Positions 42,182-52,300 of a stretch of DNA of 64,000 nt are shown here, one piece after another. This stretch comes from Nonomuraea helvata (GTDB lineage: Bacteria; Actinomycetota; Actinomycetes; Streptosporangiales; Streptosporangiaceae), in the NCBI RefSeq assembly GCF_039535785.1, contig NZ_BAAAXV010000008.1:1039763-1103762 (forward strand), read 5' to 3'. The translations under genes were made by a program, and so were the position numbers. Numbering within the stretch: position 1 is the first letter of the stretch; each line of letters starts with the position of its first letter. The notes below the pieces were generated by a model. The model did not search any database, had not been told where the DNA came from, and saw only the letters and a program-made list of their open reading frames with translations.

Positions 42182-45100
42182 GTGAGAACTCGTTGGACCC
42201 TGACGTCGGTGTCAGCGATGGCGGCCATGGCCCTGTCGTGCCTGGCCGCCCCATCCTGGGGCGCGGTCCCAGGGCGCGGGGCGCAGGCCGCGCGGACGGC
42301 CGACCCGCTGCCCCAGGTGACTGAGGCCGAGGCGGCGCGGGCCGCCCGTGAGTCGGGGCGGCCGGTGGAGGTCCTCGGCCTGCGCGGCGAGAGACAAGAG
42401 GTGCAGGCCCAGCCCCAGGGGGGGTTCGTCGCGGTCGAGCACGTGAAACCGGTCCGCACCTTGAAGGACGGCAAGTGGGTCGGCATCGACACCACGCTGC
42501 GCAAGGACGCCGACGGGTCCGTCCGGCCGGTGGCCACCACCGTCGATCTGCGGCTCTCCGGCGGCGGCGACGCGCCCATGCTGTCGATGACCCGGGCCGG
42601 GCGCCGGATGTCGCTGTCGTGGCCCGGCCGCCTGCCCGCGCCCGAACTCGAGGGCGACACCGCCGTGTACCGGGGTGTGCTCGGGCCCGACGTCGACCTG
42701 CGGGTCCGGGCCACCGCCGAGGGCGCCTCGCACGTGCTGGTGGTGAAGACGCCCGAGGCGGCGCGCGATCCCCGGCTGGCCAAACTCCAGTTCGGACTCT
42801 CTGCGCCGGACCTGCGGCTGGCGGGGGACGAGCGGGGCGACCAGTCGGCCGTCGACCCGGTGACGGGCGCGGAGGTGTTCACGGCTTCGCCGCCGAAGAT
42901 GTGGGACTCCAGCGAGCCGGCCGGGCCGGCGCCGGCCGCGGGCACAGGGCTGCGCAGGCCGTCCGCAGCGGCGCCGGGGGACACCTCGCGCGTCGCGGTG
43001 ATGAAGATGAGTGCCGACGCCGCGCACATGACATTGGAGCCGGACCAGGGGCTGCTCACCTCGCCCGACGCGAAGTTCCCGATCTACATCGACCCCGTGT
43101 GGTCCGCGCCCAAGAACTCCGCCAACCTGATGGTCTCCAGCGGCGGCTGGGAGGCGCATGACTTCGACGACGAGGGAATGGGGCGCTGCCCCATCAGCCT
43201 GCCCCCGGCCGGCGCCTACTGCGGCAGCTCCCACGTCAAGCGGCTGTTCTACCGGATGCCGACCAGCCGTTTCGCGGGCAAGCAGATCCTGTCGGCGGAG
43301 TTCTCCGTCAAGGAGACCTGGGCGCCGTCCTGCGACGGGCGATCGGTGCACATCTACCGGACCACCGCCTTCGGCAAGAGCTCGACCTGGAGCTCGACCA
43401 AGGACAACTGGGCGGACTACCTCACCTACCGGGACGTCGCCAAGGGCCACTCGAGCAGCTGCCCTGCGGGCGATGTGATCTTCAACGTCGAGTCGGCCGT
43501 CAAGGAGGCCGCCAGGAAGGGCTGGTCGAACACGACGTTCGGCCTGCAGGCCGGCCACGAGGACGACGAATACGGCTGGAAGCGGTTCGACGGGGAGGCG
43601 ACCCTGCGCGTGTACTACAACACCGCCCCGCCGCAGCCGCAGATGAAGCAACTGCACTCCAGCCCCGGCGGCCCGTGCCCTGCCTACGGCCACACCACGC
43701 CGGTGAACCGGCTGCCGATGCTGTACGCCGACAACCTCACCGACCCCGACAACAGCGGCGCCGAGGGGGAGAAGCTCAACGCCGAGTTCCTGGTCACGTG
43801 GAAGGACGCCTCCGGCACCGAGCACCGGTGGAGCACCACCACGCCTAAAAAGCAGTCAGCCAAGGGCTCGCACCGTTCGTCGTTCTCGGTACAGGTCCCG
43901 GCCGGGCTGATACCGCCGAACACCGACTTCGACTACCAGGTGCGGGCCTACGACGGCGCGGCGTGGAGCCCGTGGAGCTGGGCGGGCGCCGCCACCAGCT
44001 GCTATCTGCGCTATGACCCCACCGCTCCCCGCACCCCCGTCGTCGGCTCACCCCAGTACCCGGAGCTGAACCCCGACGACCCGGATGTGACCGCGCGTGA
44101 CGGTGTGGGCCGCTACGGCTCGTTCGCGATCACCTTCGATTCTGAGGTGACCAAGTTCGCGTACGCGCTCAACACCACCCCCGCCCCCGCCTCTGCGGTC
44201 GCCCGTGCCGCCAACCCGCAGACGGTCCAGGTGGTCCCGACCCGCGCCGGCGTCAACATCCTGTACATCACCGTGTGGGACGCGGCGGGGAACTTCTCGG
44301 TCGGCGACTACCGGTTCTGGGTGAGTGAGGGCGCCCCGGAGAAGGCGCGCTGGAAGTTGGACGAACCCGCAGGCTCCTCCGCGCTCACCGGTGAGACGCC
44401 TGGGATCGCCGCCCGATCCGGTGCGGGCGCCACCCTGGGCGCGGAGGGCAAGACCGGCAACGGCCTCAGCCTCGACGGCTACGCCGGTGGCTACGCCGCC
44501 ACCGACCTCGCCGTCGCCGACACCACCCGGAGCTTCACCGTCTCGGCATGGGTCCGGCTGCGCAAGAACGACGCCTTCTACAACGTCCTGGCGCAGGACG
44601 CGTCCGTCCAGAGCGGTTTCCAGCTCGGCGTGAACCCCGCCCCCAGCTCGTGGGTGTTCAAGACCCCGGCCAACGACGTGAACGGCGGGAGCGGCCCGTG
44701 GACCGGGGCGATCGCGCCCACGCCGCCGGAGCTGAACGTCTGGACCCACCTGACCGGCGTGTACGACGCGCCCGCCAAGATGCTCCGGCTGTACGTCAAT
44801 GGCATCAAGGCCGCCGAGACCCCGGTCGCCTCTGTGCTCGACGCCAGGGGCGCGTTCCAGATCGGCCGCAGCCTCTTCGACGGCGGGTACGCCAACAACT
44901 GGCCGGGTGACGTGGACGAGGTCAAGGTGTTCGCCGAGGCCCTGTCCGACGCCGACGCGGCGAGCCTGGCCGCCAGCTCCACCCCTGCGGATCGCAGGCT
45001 GACGGCCCACTGGCGGCTGGAGGAGCCAGCGGGCAACGAGCGGGTCTACGGCGAGGGCGGCGGCCCGCTCTCCGCCACCGTGCAGGGCGGAGCGACCCTC

Positions 45101-46378
45101 GGCGTCCCGGGGCAGGTCGGGACGGCCATGCAGCTCACCGGGCCGGGCGCGTACGCCTCCACGGCCGGCCCGGTGCTCAACACGATCGGGAACTTCGCCG
45201 TCGCCGCCTGGGTGAAGCTGCCGACCACCGCCGCCACGGACATGACGATCGTGAGCCAGGACGGCGCCAACCAGAGCGGCTTCTACCTCAAGTACCGGGC
45301 CGCGAACAAGAAGTGGGCGTTCATGCGGACGGCGGGTGACGTCACGGCCCCGACGAGCCTCACCGCGTACTCGGCCAACACCGCCGTGCTCGGCCAGTGG
45401 ACCCACCTGGTCGGGGTCCAGGACGTCGTGGCCGGTAAGCTCCGGCTCTACGTCAACGGGGTCGAGAGCGGCACCAACAACCTGCCACCGGTATGGCAGG
45501 CCGGAGGCGGGCTGCAGATCGGCCGGTCCAAGTGGAACGGCGCAGCGGTCGACTATGCCACGGGCGCGATCGACGACGTGCGGATCTACGACCGGATCCT
45601 CTCGGTCGAGGAGGCCCAGGACCTGTTCACCGTCAAGTCCGACGTCTTCGGCCGCTGGCGGCTCAACACCGCGACCGGCACCCCGGCGACCAGCCCCGAC
45701 TCCGCGCCGGCCGCCGTGAAGCACCCGGTCAAGCTGGCCGGCACGGCCAGGATCTCCACCGACCCGGGCCTGAGCATCGTGACGCCGCCGGACGGCCAGG
45801 TGGCCGGGGCGCTCGACCTTCCCGGCGGCGACGGGGACTACGCCACGGCCGACGGGGCGGTGATCGACAGCTCCGAGAGCTTCACGGTGTCCGCCTGGGT
45901 GCAGACGGCCGGCACTCCCACCAGGTCCATGACCGTGCTGGGCCTCGCCGGCGCCACCAACAGCGCCGTGGCGGTCCGCTACGACGCCGCCAAGGGCTGC
46001 TACGTGCTGGACGTGCCCAGCGTGGACGGGACGGGCGGCGCCACCGCGACGGTGGAGCACTCCAGCTTCCACCAGGGCGGTTTCGGCGACTGGGACCACC
46101 TGGCGGTCGTCTACGACGGCTTCAACAGCCGGATCACGCTCTACGTCAACGGCGTGCGGGAGGACGCCGCCGAGGCGCCGACGGTGTCGTACCGCGAGAA
46201 CACCCGGGTGTTCGCACCCATCACCTCTGTTCAACTCGGGCGGGCCAGGACCGGCGGCGCCTATCCCGCGGGCCAGAACTGGCGCGGCCAGCTGGACGAC
46301 GTCTGGGTGCTGCGCGGCGCGGCCACCGAGGAAGAGGTCGCCTACCTGGCCAACCCCACCGAGATCGACGAGCTCTAG
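42182..46378 (+). CDS. Secreted multidomain protein with three LamG domains
   Basis: The 1398-aa protein has a signal peptide (cleavage near residue 27), a long N-terminal region with DNRLR-like segments (GFVAVEHVKPVRTLKDGKWV, MWDSSEPA) and a carbohydrate-binding-like region around 300-480. Three concanavalin-like LamG domains follow, at about 720-935, 940-1150 and 1156-1395, each opening with a W-x-L/F-D/E-x-P-like strand and containing LYVNG and a DDVRIYDR/DEVKVFAE end. It is probably an extracellular adhesin or scaffold. It precedes the RHS gene by 14 bp, the usual partner order in actinomycetes, so export and function are likely joint. Confidence 0.87.
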   Translation: MRTRWTLTSVSAMAAMALSCLAAPSWGAVPGRGAQAARTADPLPQVTEAEAARAARESGRPVEVLGLRGERQEVQAQPQGGFVAVEHVKPVRTLKDGKWVGIDTTLRKDADGSVRPVATTVDLRLSGGGDAPMLSMTRAGRRMSLSWPGRLPAPELEGDTAVYRGVLGPDVDLRVRATAEGASHVLVVKTPEAARDPRLAKLQFGLSAPDLRLAGDERGDQSAVDPVTGAEVFTASPPKMWDSSEPAGPAPAAGTGLRRPSAAAPGDTSRVAVMKMSADAAHMTLEPDQGLLTSPDAKFPIYIDPVWSAPKNSANLMVSSGGWEAHDFDDEGMGRCPISLPPAGAYCGSSHVKRLFYRMPTSRFAGKQILSAEFSVKETWAPSCDGRSVHIYRTTAFGKSSTWSSTKDNWADYLTYRDVAKGHSSSCPAGDVIFNVESAVKEAARKGWSNTTFGLQAGHEDDEYGWKRFDGEATLRVYYNTAPPQPQMKQLHSSPGGPCPAYGHTTPVNRLPMLYADNLTDPDNSGAEGEKLNAEFLVTWKDASGTEHRWSTTTPKKQSAKGSHRSSFSVQVPAGLIPPNTDFDYQVRAYDGAAWSPWSWAGAATSCYLRYDPTAPRTPVVGSPQYPELNPDDPDVTARDGVGRYGSFAITFDSEVTKFAYALNTTPAPASAVARAANPQTVQVVPTRAGVNILYITVWDAAGNFSVGDYRFWVSEGAPEKARWKLDEPAGSSALTGETPGIAARSGAGATLGAEGKTGNGLSLDGYAGGYAATDLAVADTTRSFTVSAWVRLRKNDAFYNVLAQDASVQSGFQLGVNPAPSSWVFKTPANDVNGGSGPWTGAIAPTPPELNVWTHLTGVYDAPAKMLRLYVNGIKAAETPVASVLDARGAFQIGRSLFDGGYANNWPGDVDEVKVFAEALSDADAASLAASSTPADRRLTAHWRLEEPAGNERVYGEGGGPLSATVQGGATLGVPGQVGTAMQLTGPGAYASTAGPVLNTIGNFAVAAWVKLPTTAATDMTIVSQDGANQSGFYLKYRAANKKWAFMRTAGDVTAPTSLTAYSANTAVLGQWTHLVGVQDVVAGKLRLYVNGVESGTNNLPPVWQAGGGLQIGRSKWNGAAVDYATGAIDDVRIYDRILSVEEAQDLFTVKSDVFGRWRLNTATGTPATSPDSAPAAVKHPVKLAGTARISTDPGLSIVTPPDGQVAGALDLPGGDGDYATADGAVIDSSESFTVSAWVQTAGTPTRSMTVLGLAGATNSAVAVRYDAAKGCYVLDVPSVDGTGGATATVEHSSFHQGGFGDWDHLAVVYDGFNSRITLYVNGVREDAAEAPTVSYRENTRVFAPITSVQLGRARTGGAYPAGQNWRGQLDDVWVLRGAATEEEVAYLANPTEIDEL

Positions 46379-46392
46379 CCGTGGAGGATGCT

Positions 46393-49300
46393 GTGCGTAG
46401 CGGGAGGAACGGGCGGCGTGTTCCGCGCCTGGTCGCGACCCTGACGGCGCTCGTCGTGTGCGCGGGGCTGCTGGCGGCGGCGCCGGTCGAGGCCCCGCCG
46501 GTCGCGGCGGACACCGACCGGCTGCTGCCCAAGCCGGCGGACCCCGACAAGACGGTGGCTGGGCACGAGATCAAGGTCAAACCGCGCAAGGTGGACGCCT
46601 CTGTGGCCCACCCGGCGCCACCGGCCACCGTGACGTGGCCGAAGGCGGGCGTCGCCGAGGTCTCCCTGCCTGCCGCCGCGCCCGGCCTGCGCGCGTCGGC
46701 CCCGGCGGCCACGAAGGCGGGCGCGCTTCCGGTCTGGGTCGGCGCCGCCCCGTCCGCCCCGTCCGCTGCCTCATCCGCCGTCGCGTCTGCCGCCTCGTCC
46801 GCTGCCCCGGACAAGGTGCGAGTGCGGATGCTGGACCGCGAGGCGGGGCGGCGGGCCGGTGTCGACGGGGTGATGTTCTCCGTCGAGCCGGCCGGCCCCG
46901 CGTCAGTCCCGGAGAAGCTGGCCGTACGCCTGGACTACTCGGGGTTCGCCCGCGCGTACGGGGCCTCCTACGGCTCCCGCCTGCGGCTGGTGCGGTTCCC
47001 CGCCTGCGCGCTCTCCACGCCGGACGCCGCCGGCTGCCGTACGGCGACACCGGTCGCCTCGGCCAACGACACCGAGCACCAGAGCGTGAGCGCGGAGGTG
47101 ACGACGGCGTCGGCGGACGGCGCGGCGACCGTGCTGGCGGCCGCGCCGGAACCGGCCGGTGACAAGGGCGACTACAAGGCGACTCCGTTGTCGGCGTCGG
47201 CGACGTGGGGCGTCGGCGCGCAGTCGGGGGATTTCACCTGGTCGTACGCCCTTCGGGTGCCGCCGGTGCCCGGCGGGCTGACACCGGGCGTCACCCTGTC
47301 GTACTCCTCCTCGTCCATCGACGGCCGCACGTCCAACACCAACACCCAGCCCTCCTGGGTAGGCGACGGGTTCGACCTGTGGCCCGGCTTCATAGAGCGC
47401 CGCTACAAGCCCTGCAAAGACGACGGCGTGCCGAAGAACTCCACCTGGGACACCTATCCCGGCGACCTGTGCTGGGGTTACGACAACGCCACGATGACGC
47501 TGAACGGCAAGGGCGGCGAGCTCATCCCGGCCGGAGGCAACACGTGGCGGATGAAGAACGACGACGGCACCCGTATCGAGAAGCTGACCAGCGACTCCGT
47601 CAACAACGGCGACGACGACGGGGAGTACTGGAAGGTCACCACCACCGACGGCACCCAGTACTTCTTCGGGCTGAACACCCTGGCCCTGGAGAATCCGCAG
47701 ACCCAGTCGGCCTGGACAGTGCCCGTCTTCGGCGACGACGACGGCGAGCCGTGCCACAAGGCGGAGTTCAAGGACTCCTGGTGCCGGCAGGCGTGGCGGT
47801 GGAACCTTGACAAGATCGTCGACCGGGACGGCAACGCGATCACCTACTTCTACAAGCAGGAGACCAACCACTACGGCCGCAACCTCAAGCCCGAGGACGA
47901 GACGTCGTACGTGCGCGGCGGCTACCTCGACCACATCGACTACGGTCTGCGCGCCGACAACCTTTTTCCGGGCAAGGCCCCCGCACGGGTCGACTTCGAG
48001 GTCTCCGAGCGGTGCCTCCGCTCCGAGGATGCGGACTGCGCCGAGGACAAGATCAAGGACCATCCCGAGTACTGGGAGGACGTGCCCTGGGACCTGCACT
48101 GCGACGCCGACCAGGAGTGCAAGGAGGAGCACGGCACGCTCTCGCCGACGTTCTGGTCCCGCAAGCGGCTCACCCTGATCAAGACCGAGATCCTCAAGGA
48201 GAACGGCGTTGACTACCGCCCGGTGGATTACTGGGAGCTGAAGCACGCGTGGGGGATGGCGGACGTCGACCGGCAACTGCTGCTGACGTCCATCGTGCAC
48301 ACCGGGCTCGCCGGCCAGGACCCGGTCGTGCTGCCGCCCGTGTCGTTCGTCTACACCCAGCTGCCGAACCGGGTGGACAAGTTCGGTGACGACGTCGGCC
48401 CGTTCGTGAAGAACCGGCTCGGCACGGTGTACAACGAGTTCGGCGGAGTGCTGGACGTCAACTACTCCGCGGCCGACTGCACCACAGCCGACCTGCCGAC
48501 CCCGCAGACCAACCAACGCCGGTGCTTCCCCACGTACTGGATGAAGACCAGCGGCGAGAGCGACCATCCCACGCTCGACTGGTTCCACAAGTACGTGGTG
48601 ACCCAGACCGTCCAGACGGACCTGACCGGCGGCTCGCCCGACATGGTCACCAAGTACGACTACGGCATCGGGCACCCTGCCTGGCACTTCGACGACGACG
48701 ACGGGATCACACCCGAGAAGTACAAGACGTGGTCGCAGTGGCGCGGCTACGACAAGGTCCGCGTGATCAGCGCGGCGACCAGCGGTGCGCCAGGTCAGGT
48801 CGACCACTGGTACTTCCAGGGCATGGACGGCGACCGCCTGAACACCTCCGGCGGCAAGAAGGACGTCGAGGTCTCCGACGACGAGGGAGGCGGCCCCTAC
48901 CCCGACCACGAGTCCCTGCAGGGCTTCGAGGTCCGGACAGTCACCTACGACAAGGCCGGCGGAAAAGTCGTCTCCAAGAGCGTGGCCTCGCCGTGGCACC
49001 ACCAGACGGCCTCCCGTACCCGGTCATGGGGAACGGTCACCGCCAACCTGGTCGGCGCCAAGACCACCCGACAGATGACCGCCCTCGACGGCGGGAACTG
49101 GCGGGAGACCAAGACCACCACCAACACCTTCGACACCACGACCGGCGCGCCCACCCAGGTCGACGACTTCGGCGACGTCGCCGTCGACACGGACAACCGG
49201 TGCACCACCGTGACCATGGCGGCACAGAACACCGCCGACTGGCTGGTCGCCCTGCCCGCGCAGGTGCGGACGGTGGCGGCGTCGTGCGGCAAGACCGTGG

Positions 49301-52300
49301 ACTTCACCAAGCAGCTCATCTCCGACGTTCGCACCTACTACGACGGCGGGGCCCTTGGAGCGGCGCCGACCAGGGGACTGGTCACGGCGACCGACAAGGT
49401 CGCGGCCACCGGCACCACCAGCACCGCCGTCCGGTACGTGCCCGGGAGCAGGACCACGTACGACGCCTACGGCAGGCCCAAGACCATGACCGTGGTCGAC
49501 AACACCGCGGACACCCCCGTGGAGCGCACCACGACCACCGCCTACACCGAGACCAGCGGCTTGACCACCAAGACGACGGTCACGGGGCCGCCGGTCAAGA
49601 GCGGGGACGCCGGCTCGGCGATGACCACGACCACCGAGCTCGATCCCGCCTGGGGGAACACGCTCAAGTCCACCGACGAGGGTGACAAGACGACCGTCTT
49701 CTCCTATGACGCCCTCGGCCGAGTGACCAGAGTGTGGGCGCCGGGACGCGGCACCGACCAACTCCCCGACAAGCAGTTCGGCTACCAGATCGTGTCCGGC
49801 AAGATCATCGCGGTCTCCACCAAGGAACTGAACAAGGACGGCGGTCAGGACACCGCGTACGAGCTGATAGACGGCTGGCTGCGGTCCCGCCAGACCCAGC
49901 AGCCCGGCCCGGACGGCGGTCGCCTGGTCAGCGACACCTTCTACAACGCCCAGGGCAGCGTGGACCGGACCTACGCGGCGTACTACGCCGACGGCGCCCC
50001 CGGCACGTCGCTCTTCGGCGTGGACACCCCGGGCCAGGTGGAGACCCAGACCGCCTACACCTACGACGGGCTCGGCCGCGTCCTCACCGAACGGCTGCTG
50101 GCCGGCAACAGCGACGCGGGCGAGAAGTGGCGCACCACATACGCCTACGGCGGTGACTGGACCACCGTCACCCCACCCGACGGCGGCATTCCCACCACCA
50201 CCCTCGTCGACGCGCAGGGGAGGAAGATCGAGGTCCGCCAGCACAAGCCCGGCGGGTACGACTCGACCTTCTACACCTACACCTCCAGGGGAGACCTGGC
50301 GTCGATCAAGGGGTTCGGCGGCCACAACTGGACCTACAACTACGACGTGCGCGGCAGGAAGGTTCAGGCGTCCGATCCCGACAAGGGCGTTTCCACATTC
50401 ACCTACGACGACCTCGACCGGCTCGTCCAGACCGAGGACGCGCGCGGCAAGAAGATCAGCACCACCTACGACCCGATCGGCCGTCAGATCGCCCGGTACG
50501 ACACGACGAGCGGCAGCCCCGGCACCAAGCTCGCCGAGTGGACGTACGACACGGTGCGCAAGGGACAGCCGACCGCCTCCATCCGCTACGAGAACGGCGC
50601 CGTCTACACCGAGTCGGTCAACTTCTACGACAACCAGAACCGGCCGACCCGCACGACCGTGACCCTGTCCGGCCTGCCCACAGCCGAGTCCGCGCTCGCG
50701 CCCTCCGCCGGCTACCAGTTCAACACCGTCTACAACCTCGACGGGAGCGTGCAGTCGGTCAGCAGCCCGGCGGCCGGCGGACTGCCGAATGAGGTGATCG
50801 CCACCACGTATGACGACCTCGGCCGCGCGATCAAGCTGACCAGCAACCTGGCGACGTACGTCATCGGGACCGACTACAGCAAGACCAGCAAGCTGCTCGG
50901 CAGGCGGCTGTCCACCGGAGGCAAGCAGGTCGACCAGACCTACGGGTACGAGTTCGGCACCCAGCGGCTGAAGACCAGCACGACCGTCCACGCCGGCATG
51001 CCGGGTGTCGACCGCAACGCCACCTACGGCTATGACGACGCGGGCAACATCACGCAGATCACCGACGTCTCCCGCGACGGCACCGACAACCAGTGCTTCC
51101 GCTACGACTACCTGAGGCGGCTCACCGACGCCTGGACCCAGGCGACCGACAGTTGCGTGACCGATCCGGCCTCGGCGACCCTGGGCGGCCCCGCGCCGTA
51201 CCGGACCGCGTACACCTTCGACGCCTCCGGCAACCGCGCCACCGAGACGCAGTACGACACGTCCAACAAGCTCACCGCCACGCGCACCTACGCCTACGCG
51301 GGTGGCACCGGCGTCGGCGCCTCGTACAAGGGGCACCAACTCGCCACCGTCACCACCCAGACCGGGACAGGCGGGCGCACCGACAGTTACGCCTACGACG
51401 CCACCGGCAACACCACCAGGAGGACCACCGGGGCCGGCGACCAGACGCTCTCCTGGGACGCCGAAGGCCATCTCACCAAGGTCACCGACTCGGGCGCCGG
51501 TGAGACCAGCTTCGGCTACGACTCCAGCGGCGACCGGCTGATCCGCCGGGACCCGACCGGCACGACGTTATACCTGTCCGGCCTGGAGATCCGCCTCAAC
51601 AAGGGGGCCACAGCCACCCAGGCCACCCGCTACTACAGCCACGACGGCGACACGGTCGCCATGCGCACCACCGCGGGGGTCACCTTCCTGTCGCCCGACC
51701 ACCAGGGCACCGGTGAGGTGGCGATCGACGCGACGACCGGCACACTCACCAAGCGCCGCTACACCCCCTTCGGCCAGCCACGTGGCACCGAGGCCGGCGG
51801 CTGGCCGGGGGAGAGGGGCTTCGTCGGCGGCACCATCGATTCCAGCACGTCCCTCACTCACCTGGGCGCTCGTGAGTACGACGCGGACATCGGCCGCTTC
51901 ATCTCCGTCGACCCGCTGTTCAACCTCGACTACCCGCAGAGCTGGGACGGCTACTCCTACGCCAACCAGACCCCCGTCACCCAGAGCGACCCTGACGGCC
52001 TCGACGGCCCGCTCCACGGCAACCCGAACTGCTACTACGCCAACAAGGGATGCCCCCACTCAAATCCTGGAGGAGGTCACAGCAGCCCGAGCAGTTCGCC
52101 TCCTGCCAAGAAATGTCACTTCTTGTGTCACGTGCGCAACTTCACGGGCGGCGCGGCAAGCGGTCTCCTCAACGGCACGCTGGGCACCGCCAAGAATTTC
52201 CTCGCCGATGTCTATTACGGCATCGTGAAAATGTCCTGCCCGCCCGGAATCCCGACCGGATGCGTCGCGGCGGCCGACGACGCCCAGGCCAACAGCCCTC

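Noticed and set aside
48522..51471. Long antisense and shifted frames inside the RHS gene
   Set aside because: Shadow frames of a repetitive GC-rich gene, with low-complexity composition and no family features.
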